Positions 24,830-32,271 of a stretch of 38,695 nucleotides of DNA are shown piece by piece; the stretch's first letter is position 1; each line of letters begins with the position of its first letter. Source of the stretch: Acidisoma sp035492295. GTDB lineage: Bacteria; Pseudomonadota; Alphaproteobacteria; Acetobacterales; Acetobacteraceae. A program made the position numbers and the translations under genes. The stretch is from contig NZ_DATJJK010000226.1 of the NCBI RefSeq assembly GCF_035492295.1, forward strand, positions 1-38,695, read 5' to 3'. Under the pieces are notes generated by a model. That model had not been told where the DNA came from and did not search any database. It saw only the letters and a program-made list of their open reading frames with translations.

Positions 24830-25181
24830 GCCACTTCACTCCCTTGGATTATGACTGCTGCTGATAGCAGGAAGCGAAACTGCCAGCGAGGGGAGGGCCG
24901 GGGTTCCATGCTCGTCAGATTCTGCCATGTGGAGGCTTCATTTCAGGCGAGCGGTATGGCAAGGAAGCTCCGCCGGACGCGAAAGCCAAGTCTGCGTGTG
25001 GCGCAAGGATCACAGGCGTGAGAGTTTTCCGCGTTGCGGCATTTTTCTTGCAATTTCCTGTTGCTGCGCATCATTTGAGCGACTACACCTTTCCTAAGGT
25101 TAATGTCCGGTTGATCTAATCAGGCACTGTCACAGTGCCGCCCGGTTTGAGTTCGGGTCATTTTTTGCGGAGATGACGGCG
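24830..25181 (+). promoter_or_regulatory. divergent leader between xylB and second RTX-like gene
   Basis: This 352-bp spacer has no gene. The part nearest the RTX-like gene is less GC-rich (about 25025-25120). It contains a perfect hairpin GGCACTG-TCA-CAGTGCC (25123-25139) and, from 25141, a weak CCCG/CGGG stem followed by TTTTTT (25161-25166), which resembles an attenuator. A GCGGAG ribosome-binding site ends at 25172. Confidence 0.45.
25123..25139 (+). other. leader hairpin upstream of second RTX-like gene
   Basis: GGCACTG and CAGTGCC form a perfect 7-bp inverted repeat with a TCA centre, 43-59 bp before the start codon. It may be an operator or an RNA stem. A second, terminator-like stem with a T-run lies just downstream (25141-25166). 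Confidence 0.45.
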
Positions 25182-26039
25182 ATGAGCGGCACAACGACAA
25201 TGAGCGGCGGGACGACACCTGCCAATTTTACCGATGCGAGTGGCGCTTCAGCGGCCTTCGCTACCTATTTCGGCGCTGGCACGAGCTACACGGCGTTCAC
25301 CGGTGGTGGCACGGTTTCGGTGGGCGGCGCGGCGACCCTTGGTACCTCCGCTACTGCCTACACGATCAGCGGCGGCACGACGGCGGTCGCCGATACCTCG
25401 GCTGGTGGCAACAGCATCACCTCGACGACCAACACCACGATCTTCGCTGCGCCGAATGACACCATCACGGCGGCGACCGGGTCCACCACCCTCTTTGGCG
25501 CTTCTTCCGGCCAGACCACCTTCTCCCTCGGCGGTAGCGGTTCCTCCGTCACGGGCGGCGCGGGCGACATCCTGGGTTCGGCATCCGCTTCCAACAGCAC
25601 CCTGGTTGGCGGCACGGGCACCAGCCTCTTCACGGTGACCGGCGCTAACAACCTCGTGGTTGCGGGCCAGGGCGGCACGACGGGCGTCGATCTCAGCCAG
25701 ACGACGGGCGCGGAGACGATTGCAACCAACCCGCTGGGCAATTCCGGCACGCTGGTCGCGACGCTGGGCAGCGGTGCGGACTCCGTCATCGGTGGCAGCG
25801 GCGCCTCGACGATCACGGCCGGTTCCGGCAATGACGTCTTCGGCTTCGTCAACGGCCATGCCGGTGGCAGCGAAGTCATCATCGGCTTCAACTCCAACGA
25901 CACCCTCGCCTTCGGTGGTTACGGCTACTCTGCGAGCGTCACCCCGACGGAAACCGTCACCGGCGGCAGCGACGTCATCACCCTCTCCGATGGCACGACG
26001 ATCACGCTGGTCGGCGTCGACCACAAGCTCTTCTCCTAA
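25182..26039 (+). CDS. RTX-like Gly/Ser/Thr/Ala-rich secreted protein, copy 2
   Basis: This encodes 285 residues, the same length as the copy at 2650-3507. The two align without a gap at the N-terminus (MSGTTTMSGGTTPANF versus MSESTTVGGGTTPAQF). That match and a ribosome-binding GGAG with 9-nt spacing favour ATG 25182 over 25173. It also lacks Arg, Cys and Trp and has one Lys, in the tail DHKLFS. GGSGASTITAGSGNDVFGF is an RTX-type half repeat, and DVITLSDGTTITLVGVDHK resembles a type I secretion tail. The segment ETIATNPLGNSGTLVA is identical in both apart from one residue after it. The predicted role is a secreted or surface structural protein. A strong terminator follows. Confidence 0.75.
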   Translation: MSGTTTMSGGTTPANFTDASGASAAFATYFGAGTSYTAFTGGGTVSVGGAATLGTSATAYTISGGTTAVADTSAGGNSITSTTNTTIFAAPNDTITAATGSTTLFGASSGQTTFSLGGSGSSVTGGAGDILGSASASNSTLVGGTGTSLFTVTGANNLVVAGQGGTTGVDLSQTTGAETIATNPLGNSGTLVATLGSGADSVIGGSGASTITAGSGNDVFGFVNGHAGGSEVIIGFNSNDTLAFGGYGYSASVTPTETVTGGSDVITLSDGTTITLVGVDHKLFS

Positions 26040-26089
26040 GCGAGACCCCGCCCCGGTTCTTCCAGGGCGCCCCGCGCTTCAAGACCCAG

Positions 26090-26122
26090 CCGCCCGCAAC
26101 TCGTTGCGGGCGGTTTCTTTTT
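26090..26122 (+). terminator. intrinsic terminator of second RTX-like gene
   Basis: CCGCCCGCAA pairs with TTGCGGGCGG (10 bp) around loop CTCG, followed by TTTCTTTTT. It lies 51 nt after the stop. Confidence 0.9.
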
Positions 26123-26283
26123 GTTCAATCAGCGCCGTGGAAGGATATCGTCGCCTTCATGTTTGGCAGGACTTCGGGTGTGCGCCTTCGCGGGCGCAGC
26201 AACGGGCGGCAGGGTCAGAGCGGTTCGGCCGACATCACGCGAGCGGCGACCTGCACCGTGATTCAGACCCCTTTTCAACCGAT

Positions 26284-26346
26284 TAGAGTGTGATTCACGT
26301 GTCAGATAGAAGCTGTGTCGCTTCAATCTGACACGATCCCACTCTA
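26284..26346. repeat. 63-bp long imperfect palindrome in intergenic DNA
   Basis: TAGAGTG (26284-26290) pairs with CACTCTA (26340-26346). Inside, GTGTCAGAT (26299-26307) pairs with ATCTGACAC (26326-26334), and AGAAGC nearly pairs with GCTTCA around a 6-nt loop. The whole could fold into one long stem. It lies between a terminator and the FAD oxidoreductase start (22 nt further on). It has lower GC than its surroundings and resembles an interspersed intergenic palindrome; no second copy was seen in this window. Confidence 0.55.
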
Positions 26347-26367
26347 GGCTGAGCCATCACCGGACTC

Positions 26368-27672
26368 ATGGGCGCCATGTCTCTGCACGTCGACAAACCG
26401 TTGCCACCCAGCCTCTATGCGGACACCGCCATTCCGCCCCTTGCCCTGCCGCGGCTCGAGGGGACGGCCCGCGCCGCCGTCGTCGTCATCGGTGGCGGCA
26501 TCACCGGTCTCTCCTCCGCGCTTCATCTCGCGGAAAGCGGCACCGACGTTCTTCTGCTCGAAGCCCAGGAGCCGGGCTGGGGCGCCTCCGGTCGCAATGG
26601 TGGCCAGGTCAATCCTGGCCTCAAACCGGATCCGGAGGAGGTCGAGCACGGATTCGGGGCGCTTGGCCATCGCATGGTGCGCTTCTCCTACGCAGCGCCG
26701 GAGGCGCTCTTTCGGCTCGTCGAGCGTCACCAGATCCGATGCGAAGCGCAGCAGTCAGGCACGCTGCGGGCCGCCGTCAGTGCCAAGAGCCTGGCCGGAC
26801 TGCGGGTGCTCGCGGCGCAGTATGAGCAGCGCGGGCTGAACGATGCCCGCTACCTTGATGCGACGGAGTCGGCCGAATTCACCGGGACCCGGCGCTATCA
26901 CGGCATCCTGAGAGATCCGACAGGCGGCTCCGTCAATCCGCTCGGCTATGCCCGTGGTCTTGCTCACGCCGCGATCGCGGCTGGCGCGCGCCTTCATTCC
27001 CATAGTCCGGCCACGCGGCTCCAGCGCATGGCAGACGGAAAATGGCAGGTCACCACGCCGAAAGGCAGCGTTATGGCCGACCGGCTCGTCATCGGCACGA
27101 ATGGCTATACGGATAATCTCTGGCCCGGGCTCCGTCGCTCCGTTGTTCCGGTCTGGTCCGGCATCACCGCAACCGAACCTCTGCCCGACTCGGTGCGCCA
27201 GCAGGTCATGCCCGGCGGTGGCGTGCTCTACGAACTCGGCTCCATCACCGTCTATTACCGGCTGGACGTCGGGAACCGTCTTCTCATGGGTGGGCGAAGC
27301 AAGTTGCATCATATGGCCGGCCCGGAGGGCTTCGGCCTCCTTCAGCGCTACGCGGAGAAGCTGTGGCCTGCGCTCAAGGCCGTCCGCTGGACCCATGGCT
27401 GGAACGGCCAGCTTGCCATGACACCGGACCATTATCCGCATCTGCACGAGCCGGAGCCGGACGTCTTGATCGCGCTCGGCTATAACGGCCGCGGCGTCGC
27501 GATGGCGACGGCGATGGGCGGCATCGTTGCCCGCCGCATCGGCGGCGAATCCGAAGAGAGCCTCGACATGCCAGTTACCGGTCTCAAGCCCATTCCTTTC
27601 CACGGCCTTTGGCCGCTCGCGGTGCAGGGCCGTCTCGCCTGGGGCCGTATCGCTGACAGGCTCGGCCTGTGA
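26368..27672 (+). CDS. FAD-dependent oxidoreductase, DAO/PuuB-like
   Basis: This encodes a 434-residue FAD enzyme of the D-amino-acid-oxidase/gamma-glutamylputrescine oxidase group. The dinucleotide-binding motif is AAVVVIGGGITGLSSALHLAESGTDVLLLEA near residue 34. Next come GWGASGRNGGQVNPGLKPDP, a second FAD-contact segment SVNPLGYARGLAHAAIAAGA, VIGTNGYTDNLWPGL and C-terminal GWNGQLAMTPDHYPHLHE with ALGYNGRGVAMATAMGGIVA. It likely oxidises an amine with release of peroxide; the substrate is not readable. The start is 26368 or 26377, neither with a strong ribosome-binding site. The stop overlaps the nagA GTG by 4 nt, so the two are coupled. Confidence 0.9.
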   Translation: MGAMSLHVDKPLPPSLYADTAIPPLALPRLEGTARAAVVVIGGGITGLSSALHLAESGTDVLLLEAQEPGWGASGRNGGQVNPGLKPDPEEVEHGFGALGHRMVRFSYAAPEALFRLVERHQIRCEAQQSGTLRAAVSAKSLAGLRVLAAQYEQRGLNDARYLDATESAEFTGTRRYHGILRDPTGGSVNPLGYARGLAHAAIAAGARLHSHSPATRLQRMADGKWQVTTPKGSVMADRLVIGTNGYTDNLWPGLRRSVVPVWSGITATEPLPDSVRQQVMPGGGVLYELGSITVYYRLDVGNRLLMGGRSKLHHMAGPEGFGLLQRYAEKLWPALKAVRWTHGWNGQLAMTPDHYPHLHEPEPDVLIALGYNGRGVAMATAMGGIVARRIGGESEESLDMPVTGLKPIPFHGLWPLAVQGRLAWGRIADRLGL

Positions 27673-28820
27673 GCGGCCCTCTGCTGCTGCGCGGCGCCCG
27701 TATCCTCACCGAAGCGGGTCTGGAGGAGGGGCTTTCCCTTCTGATCGCCGAAGGCCGTGTTCTCGATCTTCTGACCGGCAGTGCTGCGCCCTCACAGGTG
27801 CAAGTCGAGTCGCTGCCGGAAGGCAGCATCCTCGCTCCCGGCTTCGTCGACCTGCAGGTCAACGGCGGTGGCGGCGTCCTGTTCAATGAGACTCCGACCG
27901 CCGCGGCCGCGCGGGCCATCGCCGCCGCGCATCGCCGCTTCGGCACGACCTCCATCCTGCCGACCGTCATCACCGACCGGCCGGTGGTCATGCATCAGGG
28001 TGTCATCGCCGTGCGCGAGGTGATGGCGCAACCCGGCAGCGGCATCGCCGGCATCCATCTTGAAGGACCCTTCATCAGTCCCCGTCGGCCGGGCGTTCAC
28101 GATCCGGCGCTGATCCGTCGCATGGAAACGGCCGATGTCGACTGGCTCTGTCTTTCCGCCGCCGATCTTCCGTTGCTGCTTACCCTTGCGCCGGAAGAGG
28201 CGACGGATGCCGATTTGAGGCGGCTTGCAGCTGCGGGTGTCGTGCTGAGCGCGGGGCACACGGCCGCGAGCGCCGAGCGGATTGCCGAGTCGATCGCCCT
28301 CGGCCTGCGTGGCTTCACCCACTTATATAATGCGATGCCGCCGCTCGCCGGGCGGGAGTCGGGGCCGGTAGGCGCGGCCTTCCTTGACCCGTCCGCCTGG
28401 TGCGGGCTGATTGTGGATGGTGTCCATGTCCACCCCGCCTCGCTGCGCCTGGCCCTTGCCGCGCGGCCCGAAGATCGCATGCTCCTGGTGACTGATGCGA
28501 TGACCGTCCTCGGCACCGAGGCAGACGGTTTCAACCTCTATGGCAATCGCATCCTTCGCCGCCATGGGCGCCTGGAGCGGGAGGACGGCACCCTCGCAGG
28601 TGCCGATCTCGACATGGCGGCCGCCGTGCGCAACACCGTTTCGATGCTGGGTTGCACGCCGGAGCGCGCGCTCCGCATGGCCTCCACCTACCCTGCGGCC
28701 TTCATGGGCCTGGCCGATCGCGGCCGGATTGCGCCCGGTCTCAGGGCCGATCTGGTTCTTCTGTCCGAGGCTCTGGAGGTTCGCGGCACTTGGCTCGAAG
28801 GCGAATTCGCCGCTGCGTGA
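27669..28820 (+). CDS. nagA: N-acetylglucosamine-6-phosphate deacetylase
   Basis: This encodes a 383-residue amidohydrolase that removes acetate from GlcNAc-6-phosphate, feeding amino-sugar or cell-wall recycling. Marks are APGFVDLQVNGGGGVLFNE, TSILPTVITD, GIHLEGPFISPRRPGVHDP (metal Glu), LSAGHTAAS (metal His), FTHLYNAMPPLAGRESGPVGAAF (metal His), GLIVDGVHVHP and LVTDAM (catalytic Asp). The GTG start overlaps the stop of the FAD oxidoreductase (GTGA), showing translational coupling. nagB and a GlcNAc kinase or PTS are not in the window. Confidence 0.95.
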   Translation: MSGPLLLRGARILTEAGLEEGLSLLIAEGRVLDLLTGSAAPSQVQVESLPEGSILAPGFVDLQVNGGGGVLFNETPTAAAARAIAAAHRRFGTTSILPTVITDRPVVMHQGVIAVREVMAQPGSGIAGIHLEGPFISPRRPGVHDPALIRRMETADVDWLCLSAADLPLLLTLAPEEATDADLRRLAAAGVVLSAGHTAASAERIAESIALGLRGFTHLYNAMPPLAGRESGPVGAAFLDPSAWCGLIVDGVHVHPASLRLALAARPEDRMLLVTDAMTVLGTEADGFNLYGNRILRRHGRLEREDGTLAGADLDMAAAVRNTVSMLGCTPERALRMASTYPAAFMGLADRGRIAPGLRADLVLLSEALEVRGTWLEGEFAAA

Positions 28821-28825
28821 GAAGC

Positions 28826-28852
28826 CAGGGCGGAGACAAAGCCTCCGCCCTG
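28826..28852. terminator. stem-loop between convergent nagA and gntP-like genes
   Basis: CAGGGCGGAG pairs perfectly with CTCCGCCCTG (10 bp) around a 7-nt loop, 5 nt after the nagA stop. There is no clear T-run on either strand, so it may act as a weak terminator for both genes or protect the 3' end. Confidence 0.6.
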
Positions 28853-28862
28853 ATCGTCCGGT

Positions 28863-30206
28863 TCAGACGCCGATCGCCGCCAGCAGCAGAACCATGGCCA
28901 GGCCGAAGACCGAGATGATGGTCTCCATCACAGACCAGCTCTTCAGCGTCTGCGCGACACTCATGTTCAGATATTGCTTCACCAGCCAGAAGCCGCCGTC
29001 GTTGACATGGCTGAAGATGAGCGAGCCGGTGCCCGTCGCGAGCACCAGAAGCGGTGCGGAAATCCCCGGCGTGTGGGCGGCGATCGGTGCCACGATGCCG
29101 GCGGATGTGATCATCGCGACGGTCGAGGAACCGACGGCCAACCGCACCACGGCTGCCAGCAGCCAGGCGAGCACCACGACCGGCACATGCGCGCCGAGCG
29201 CCATGGTCACGATGGCATGGGAAACGCCGCTGTCGATCAGCACATGGCCGAAACCGCCGCCCGCGCCGATCAGCAGCGTGATCATCGCGGTCGGTGCCAG
29301 GCATTCATTGGTGAAGACCAGGATCGTCTCGCGCGACATGCCGCGCGCGACGCCGAAGGTGATGAAGCTGAGGATCGCCGCGAGCAGCAGCGCGATGTCG
29401 GTATTCCCGAGGAAGGTCAGCAATCCGTAGATCGCGGAGCCTTTCGTCGTGAAGAGATCGGCGAAGCTGCCGAGCAGCATCAGGATCACCGGCAGCAGCA
29501 GGGTGAAGAGCGTGACGCCGAAAGGCGGCAGGCTGCGGTTGGGCTCGGCATGAAGGAACTGCTCGGCCATCGGATTGTTCGGGTCGAGAATCGTGCGCGG
29601 GCCGATGAACATTGCGTAGAGCGGGCCTGCGATGATGGCCGCCGGAATGCCCACGACAAGGGCGAGCAGGATCGTGTGGCCGATATCGGCATGAAAGGCC
29701 TGAACCGCCAGCATCGCGGCCGGATGCGGCGGCATCAGCCCGTGCACCACGGAAAGACCGGCGATCAGGGGGAGCGCCACCAGAAGAAGCGGCGTTTCGG
29801 TGCGCTTGGCCACGTTGAAGGCAATCGGGATCAGCAGCACGAAGCCGACTTCGAAGAAGACCGGCAGGCCCACGACGATACCGATCAGCACCATCGCCCA
29901 ATGGACGTTCTTTGGCCCGAACCAACGGATGAGCGTGTTGGCGATCTGCTCCGCACCGCCCGACTCCGCCAGCATTTTGCCGAGCATCGTGCCCAGAGCG
30001 ATGATGATGGCGATATGGCCAAGCGAATTGCCGACCCCGGTCTCGAATGATTTGACGACCTTGCCGGGCGGCATGCCGGCGGCGAGCGCGAGGGCCAGAG
30101 AGACGACGAAGATGACAATGAAAGGGTTGAGCTTGAAACGCGCGATCAGAATGATCAGTGCGAGGACCGCGACGACGGCAAGTCCTACGGCATATTCAGG
30201 AGGCAT
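28863..30206 (-). CDS. GntP-family gluconate:H+ symporter
   Basis: This encodes a 447-residue inner-membrane transporter with about 12-14 hydrophobic segments. It takes up gluconate or a related sugar acid with a proton. Family marks are FIVIFVVSLALALAAGMPPGKVV, IIIALGTMLGKMLAESGGAEQIA, VGLPVFFEVGFVLLIPI, GLMPPHPAAMLAVQ, IGAGGGFGHVLIDSG, GSSTVAMITSAGIVAPI and the end FSHVNDGGFWLVKQY. GGAG lies 8 nt upstream of the start at 30206. It follows arfB by 78 nt in the same direction; gntK is not nearby. Confidence 0.93.
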   Translation of the reverse strand: MPPEYAVGLAVVAVLALIILIARFKLNPFIVIFVVSLALALAAGMPPGKVVKSFETGVGNSLGHIAIIIALGTMLGKMLAESGGAEQIANTLIRWFGPKNVHWAMVLIGIVVGLPVFFEVGFVLLIPIAFNVAKRTETPLLLVALPLIAGLSVVHGLMPPHPAAMLAVQAFHADIGHTILLALVVGIPAAIIAGPLYAMFIGPRTILDPNNPMAEQFLHAEPNRSLPPFGVTLFTLLLPVILMLLGSFADLFTTKGSAIYGLLTFLGNTDIALLLAAILSFITFGVARGMSRETILVFTNECLAPTAMITLLIGAGGGFGHVLIDSGVSHAIVTMALGAHVPVVVLAWLLAAVVRLAVGSSTVAMITSAGIVAPIAAHTPGISAPLLVLATGTGSLIFSHVNDGGFWLVKQYLNMSVAQTLKSWSVMETIISVFGLAMVLLLAAIGV

Positions 30207-30284
30207 GGACAGAACTCCGAGGCTTCAATTTGTCGGCAAAATCTCCTCTCCTGGCTGCGAAAGCAATGGGGCGCGCAATGACGT

Positions 30285-30707
<423 letters not shown>

Positions 30708-30723
30708 GGGGCTGCTCATACAG

Positions 30724-30754
30724 AAAGGGCGCCGGAGTGTCTCCGGCGCCCTTT
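30724..30754 (-). terminator. strong stem-loop between glycosyltransferase and arfB
   Basis: AAAGGGCGCCGGAG pairs with CTCCGGCGCCCTTT (14 bp) around TGT. On the minus strand it follows the glycosyltransferase stop by about 90 nt and directly precedes arfB. Its T-run is short (CTTTCTG). It looks like a terminator, but leaves no room for a separate arfB promoter. Confidence 0.7.
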
Positions 30755-30802
30755 CCTAGCATTCTCGCGGCCGCAGGTCGCCCGAAGGCAACCGAAAGGC
30801 TC

Positions 30803-30850
30803 AGCCGGGGGCGCCTAGCCGGGGGCGCCCAGCCGGGGGCGCCTAGCCGG
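30803..30850. repeat. 14-bp tandem repeat, 3.4 copies
   Basis: The unit AGCCGGGGGCGCCT repeats three times (the middle copy ends in C) plus a partial AGCCGG. The stop codon of the glycosyltransferase gene (minus strand, 30843-30845) lies inside the last units. This is a GC-only minisatellite that may vary in copy number by slippage. Confidence 0.85.
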
Positions 30851-31901
30851 CCACGGCCCGGAGCTGCGCGGCACGCGGCTTCTCGGCCATCTCCTCGTAG
30901 ACGGAGACATAGTCTTCCGCCATGCGGCGGGCGCTGAAGCGCTCCTCGAAGCGGGACCGCACCTGGGCGCGGTCCAGTTCCCCGATACGGCGCACTGCGC
31001 GCACGGCATCCGCCTCGTCGCGGCAGATGAAGCCCGTCAGCCCGTCCTCGATCACTTCGGGAACGGAACCGCGTTCATAGGTAATGACCGGTGTGCCGCA
31101 GGCCATGGATTCAATCATGACCAGGCCGAAAGGTTCCGGCCAGTCGATCGGGAAGAGCAGGGCATGGGCGCCGGAGAGGAAATCCGGCTTCTGCATCTCG
31201 TTGATCTCACCGATGAACTCGACATGCGGCTGCTTCAGCAGGGGCTTGATGACGGCTTCGAAATATTCGAGATCCGCGGTGTCGACCTTGGCTGCGATCT
31301 TGACCCGCATGCCCGCCTTGCCCGCGATATGGATGGCTTTGTCGACCCCCTTTTCGGGGGATACTCGGCCGAGCACGGCCAAGTAGTCCTGGCGGACGTT
31401 GCGCGGCGTGAGGATATTCGTCGGCAGGCCGTGATGCACCGTCCGCACCCAATTCAGGTTCGGCACCGGTGCGCGCTGACTGTCCGAAATCGAAACGAGC
31501 GGGACCTTCGGGAAAGCGCCGTAGATATCGACGAATTCGGGCAGGTCGAGACGGCCGTGGATGGTCGTCACGAAGGGTGTCGGCTGGCGCGAGAAAAGCG
31601 AGAAGGGGAGGTAGTCATTGTGAAAATGAATGACGTCGAATTCGTCCGCTCTCTCGCGCACCGCTTCCATCATGATCATATGCGGCGCCATGCGGTCGCG
31701 GATATTGGGATCGAGGCGCAACGCTTCCACGCACATCGGTTCGAGCTTGGCGGTGGTGCGGCTGTCGCCGCTCGCGAAGAGCGTCACCTCGTGGCCCATG
31801 GCGACGAGTTCCTCCGTCAGGAACGAGACGACCCGCTCCGTTCCGCCATAAAGGCGGGGCGGTACGGCTTCGTAGAGAGGGGACACCTGGGCGATACGCA
31901 T
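30843..31901 (-). CDS. group 4 (GT4) glycosyltransferase
   Basis: This encodes a 352-residue GT-B-fold enzyme. Marks are MRIAQVSPLYEAVPPRLYGGTERVV (nucleotide-sugar GT4 start), HFHNDYLPFSLF, TIHGRLDLPEF, SISDSQRAPVP, HHGLPTNI, LGRVSPEKGVDKAIHIAGKAG, and LLFPIDWPEPFGLVMIESMACGTPVI with the EX7E pair. It would transfer a sugar to an unknown acceptor, probably an envelope glycan or glycolipid. The start at 31901 has AGGAG about 10 nt upstream; an in-frame ATG at 31943 lacks one. It is divergent from the ABC exporter gene and shares its promoter region. Confidence 0.9.
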   Translation of the reverse strand: MRIAQVSPLYEAVPPRLYGGTERVVSFLTEELVAMGHEVTLFASGDSRTTAKLEPMCVEALRLDPNIRDRMAPHMIMMEAVRERADEFDVIHFHNDYLPFSLFSRQPTPFVTTIHGRLDLPEFVDIYGAFPKVPLVSISDSQRAPVPNLNWVRTVHHGLPTNILTPRNVRQDYLAVLGRVSPEKGVDKAIHIAGKAGMRVKIAAKVDTADLEYFEAVIKPLLKQPHVEFIGEINEMQKPDFLSGAHALLFPIDWPEPFGLVMIESMACGTPVITYERGSVPEVIEDGLTGFICRDEADAVRAVRRIGELDRAQVRSRFEERFSARRMAEDYVSVYEEMAEKPRAAQLRAVAG

Positions 31902-32271
31902 CTCGTCGAACTCTCCTGAAGGCCGGCGCCACCCGAGGCTCACACGGGTTGCTGCGGCGACATTCGTTGACTTCTAATAGGATAGGAAAATTACTTAATC
32001 TCGAGACTCAACATTTGAACCTCAGCCTGCACCATCGGCGCTGAATGTGGCGAAATCTCGGCGCTAAAGCTTTGAAATATAGGCAAACCATCGAAACCCG
32101 CCCTATTTCCGCTACGATCGCTCTTTAAGTCATCCATCAACCTGAAGTGATGGCCGCATCCTCGCGATGTGCACCATCTGGGAATTCGACGGGTTCCTGA
32201 CGAGATGATGCGGATGGATCAGCGCTTCCTCTTCGGAAAGTTGATCGGTCCGCTGAAAAGAGGATGACGGA
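31902..32271. promoter_or_regulatory. divergent promoter region of GT4 gene and ABC exporter
   Basis: This 370-bp spacer has no gene and is unusually AT-rich for the window between about 31960 and 32110. A plus-strand candidate promoter is TTGACT (31967-31972) and ATTACT (31990-31995), 17 nt apart. The -35 is close to consensus and the -10 is weak. No operator was identified. Confidence 0.4.

Noticed and set aside
26129..26326. 65-residue minus-strand frame in the long palindrome
   Set aside because: It has no ribosome-binding site and an Arg-rich random composition, and it spans the palindromic element.
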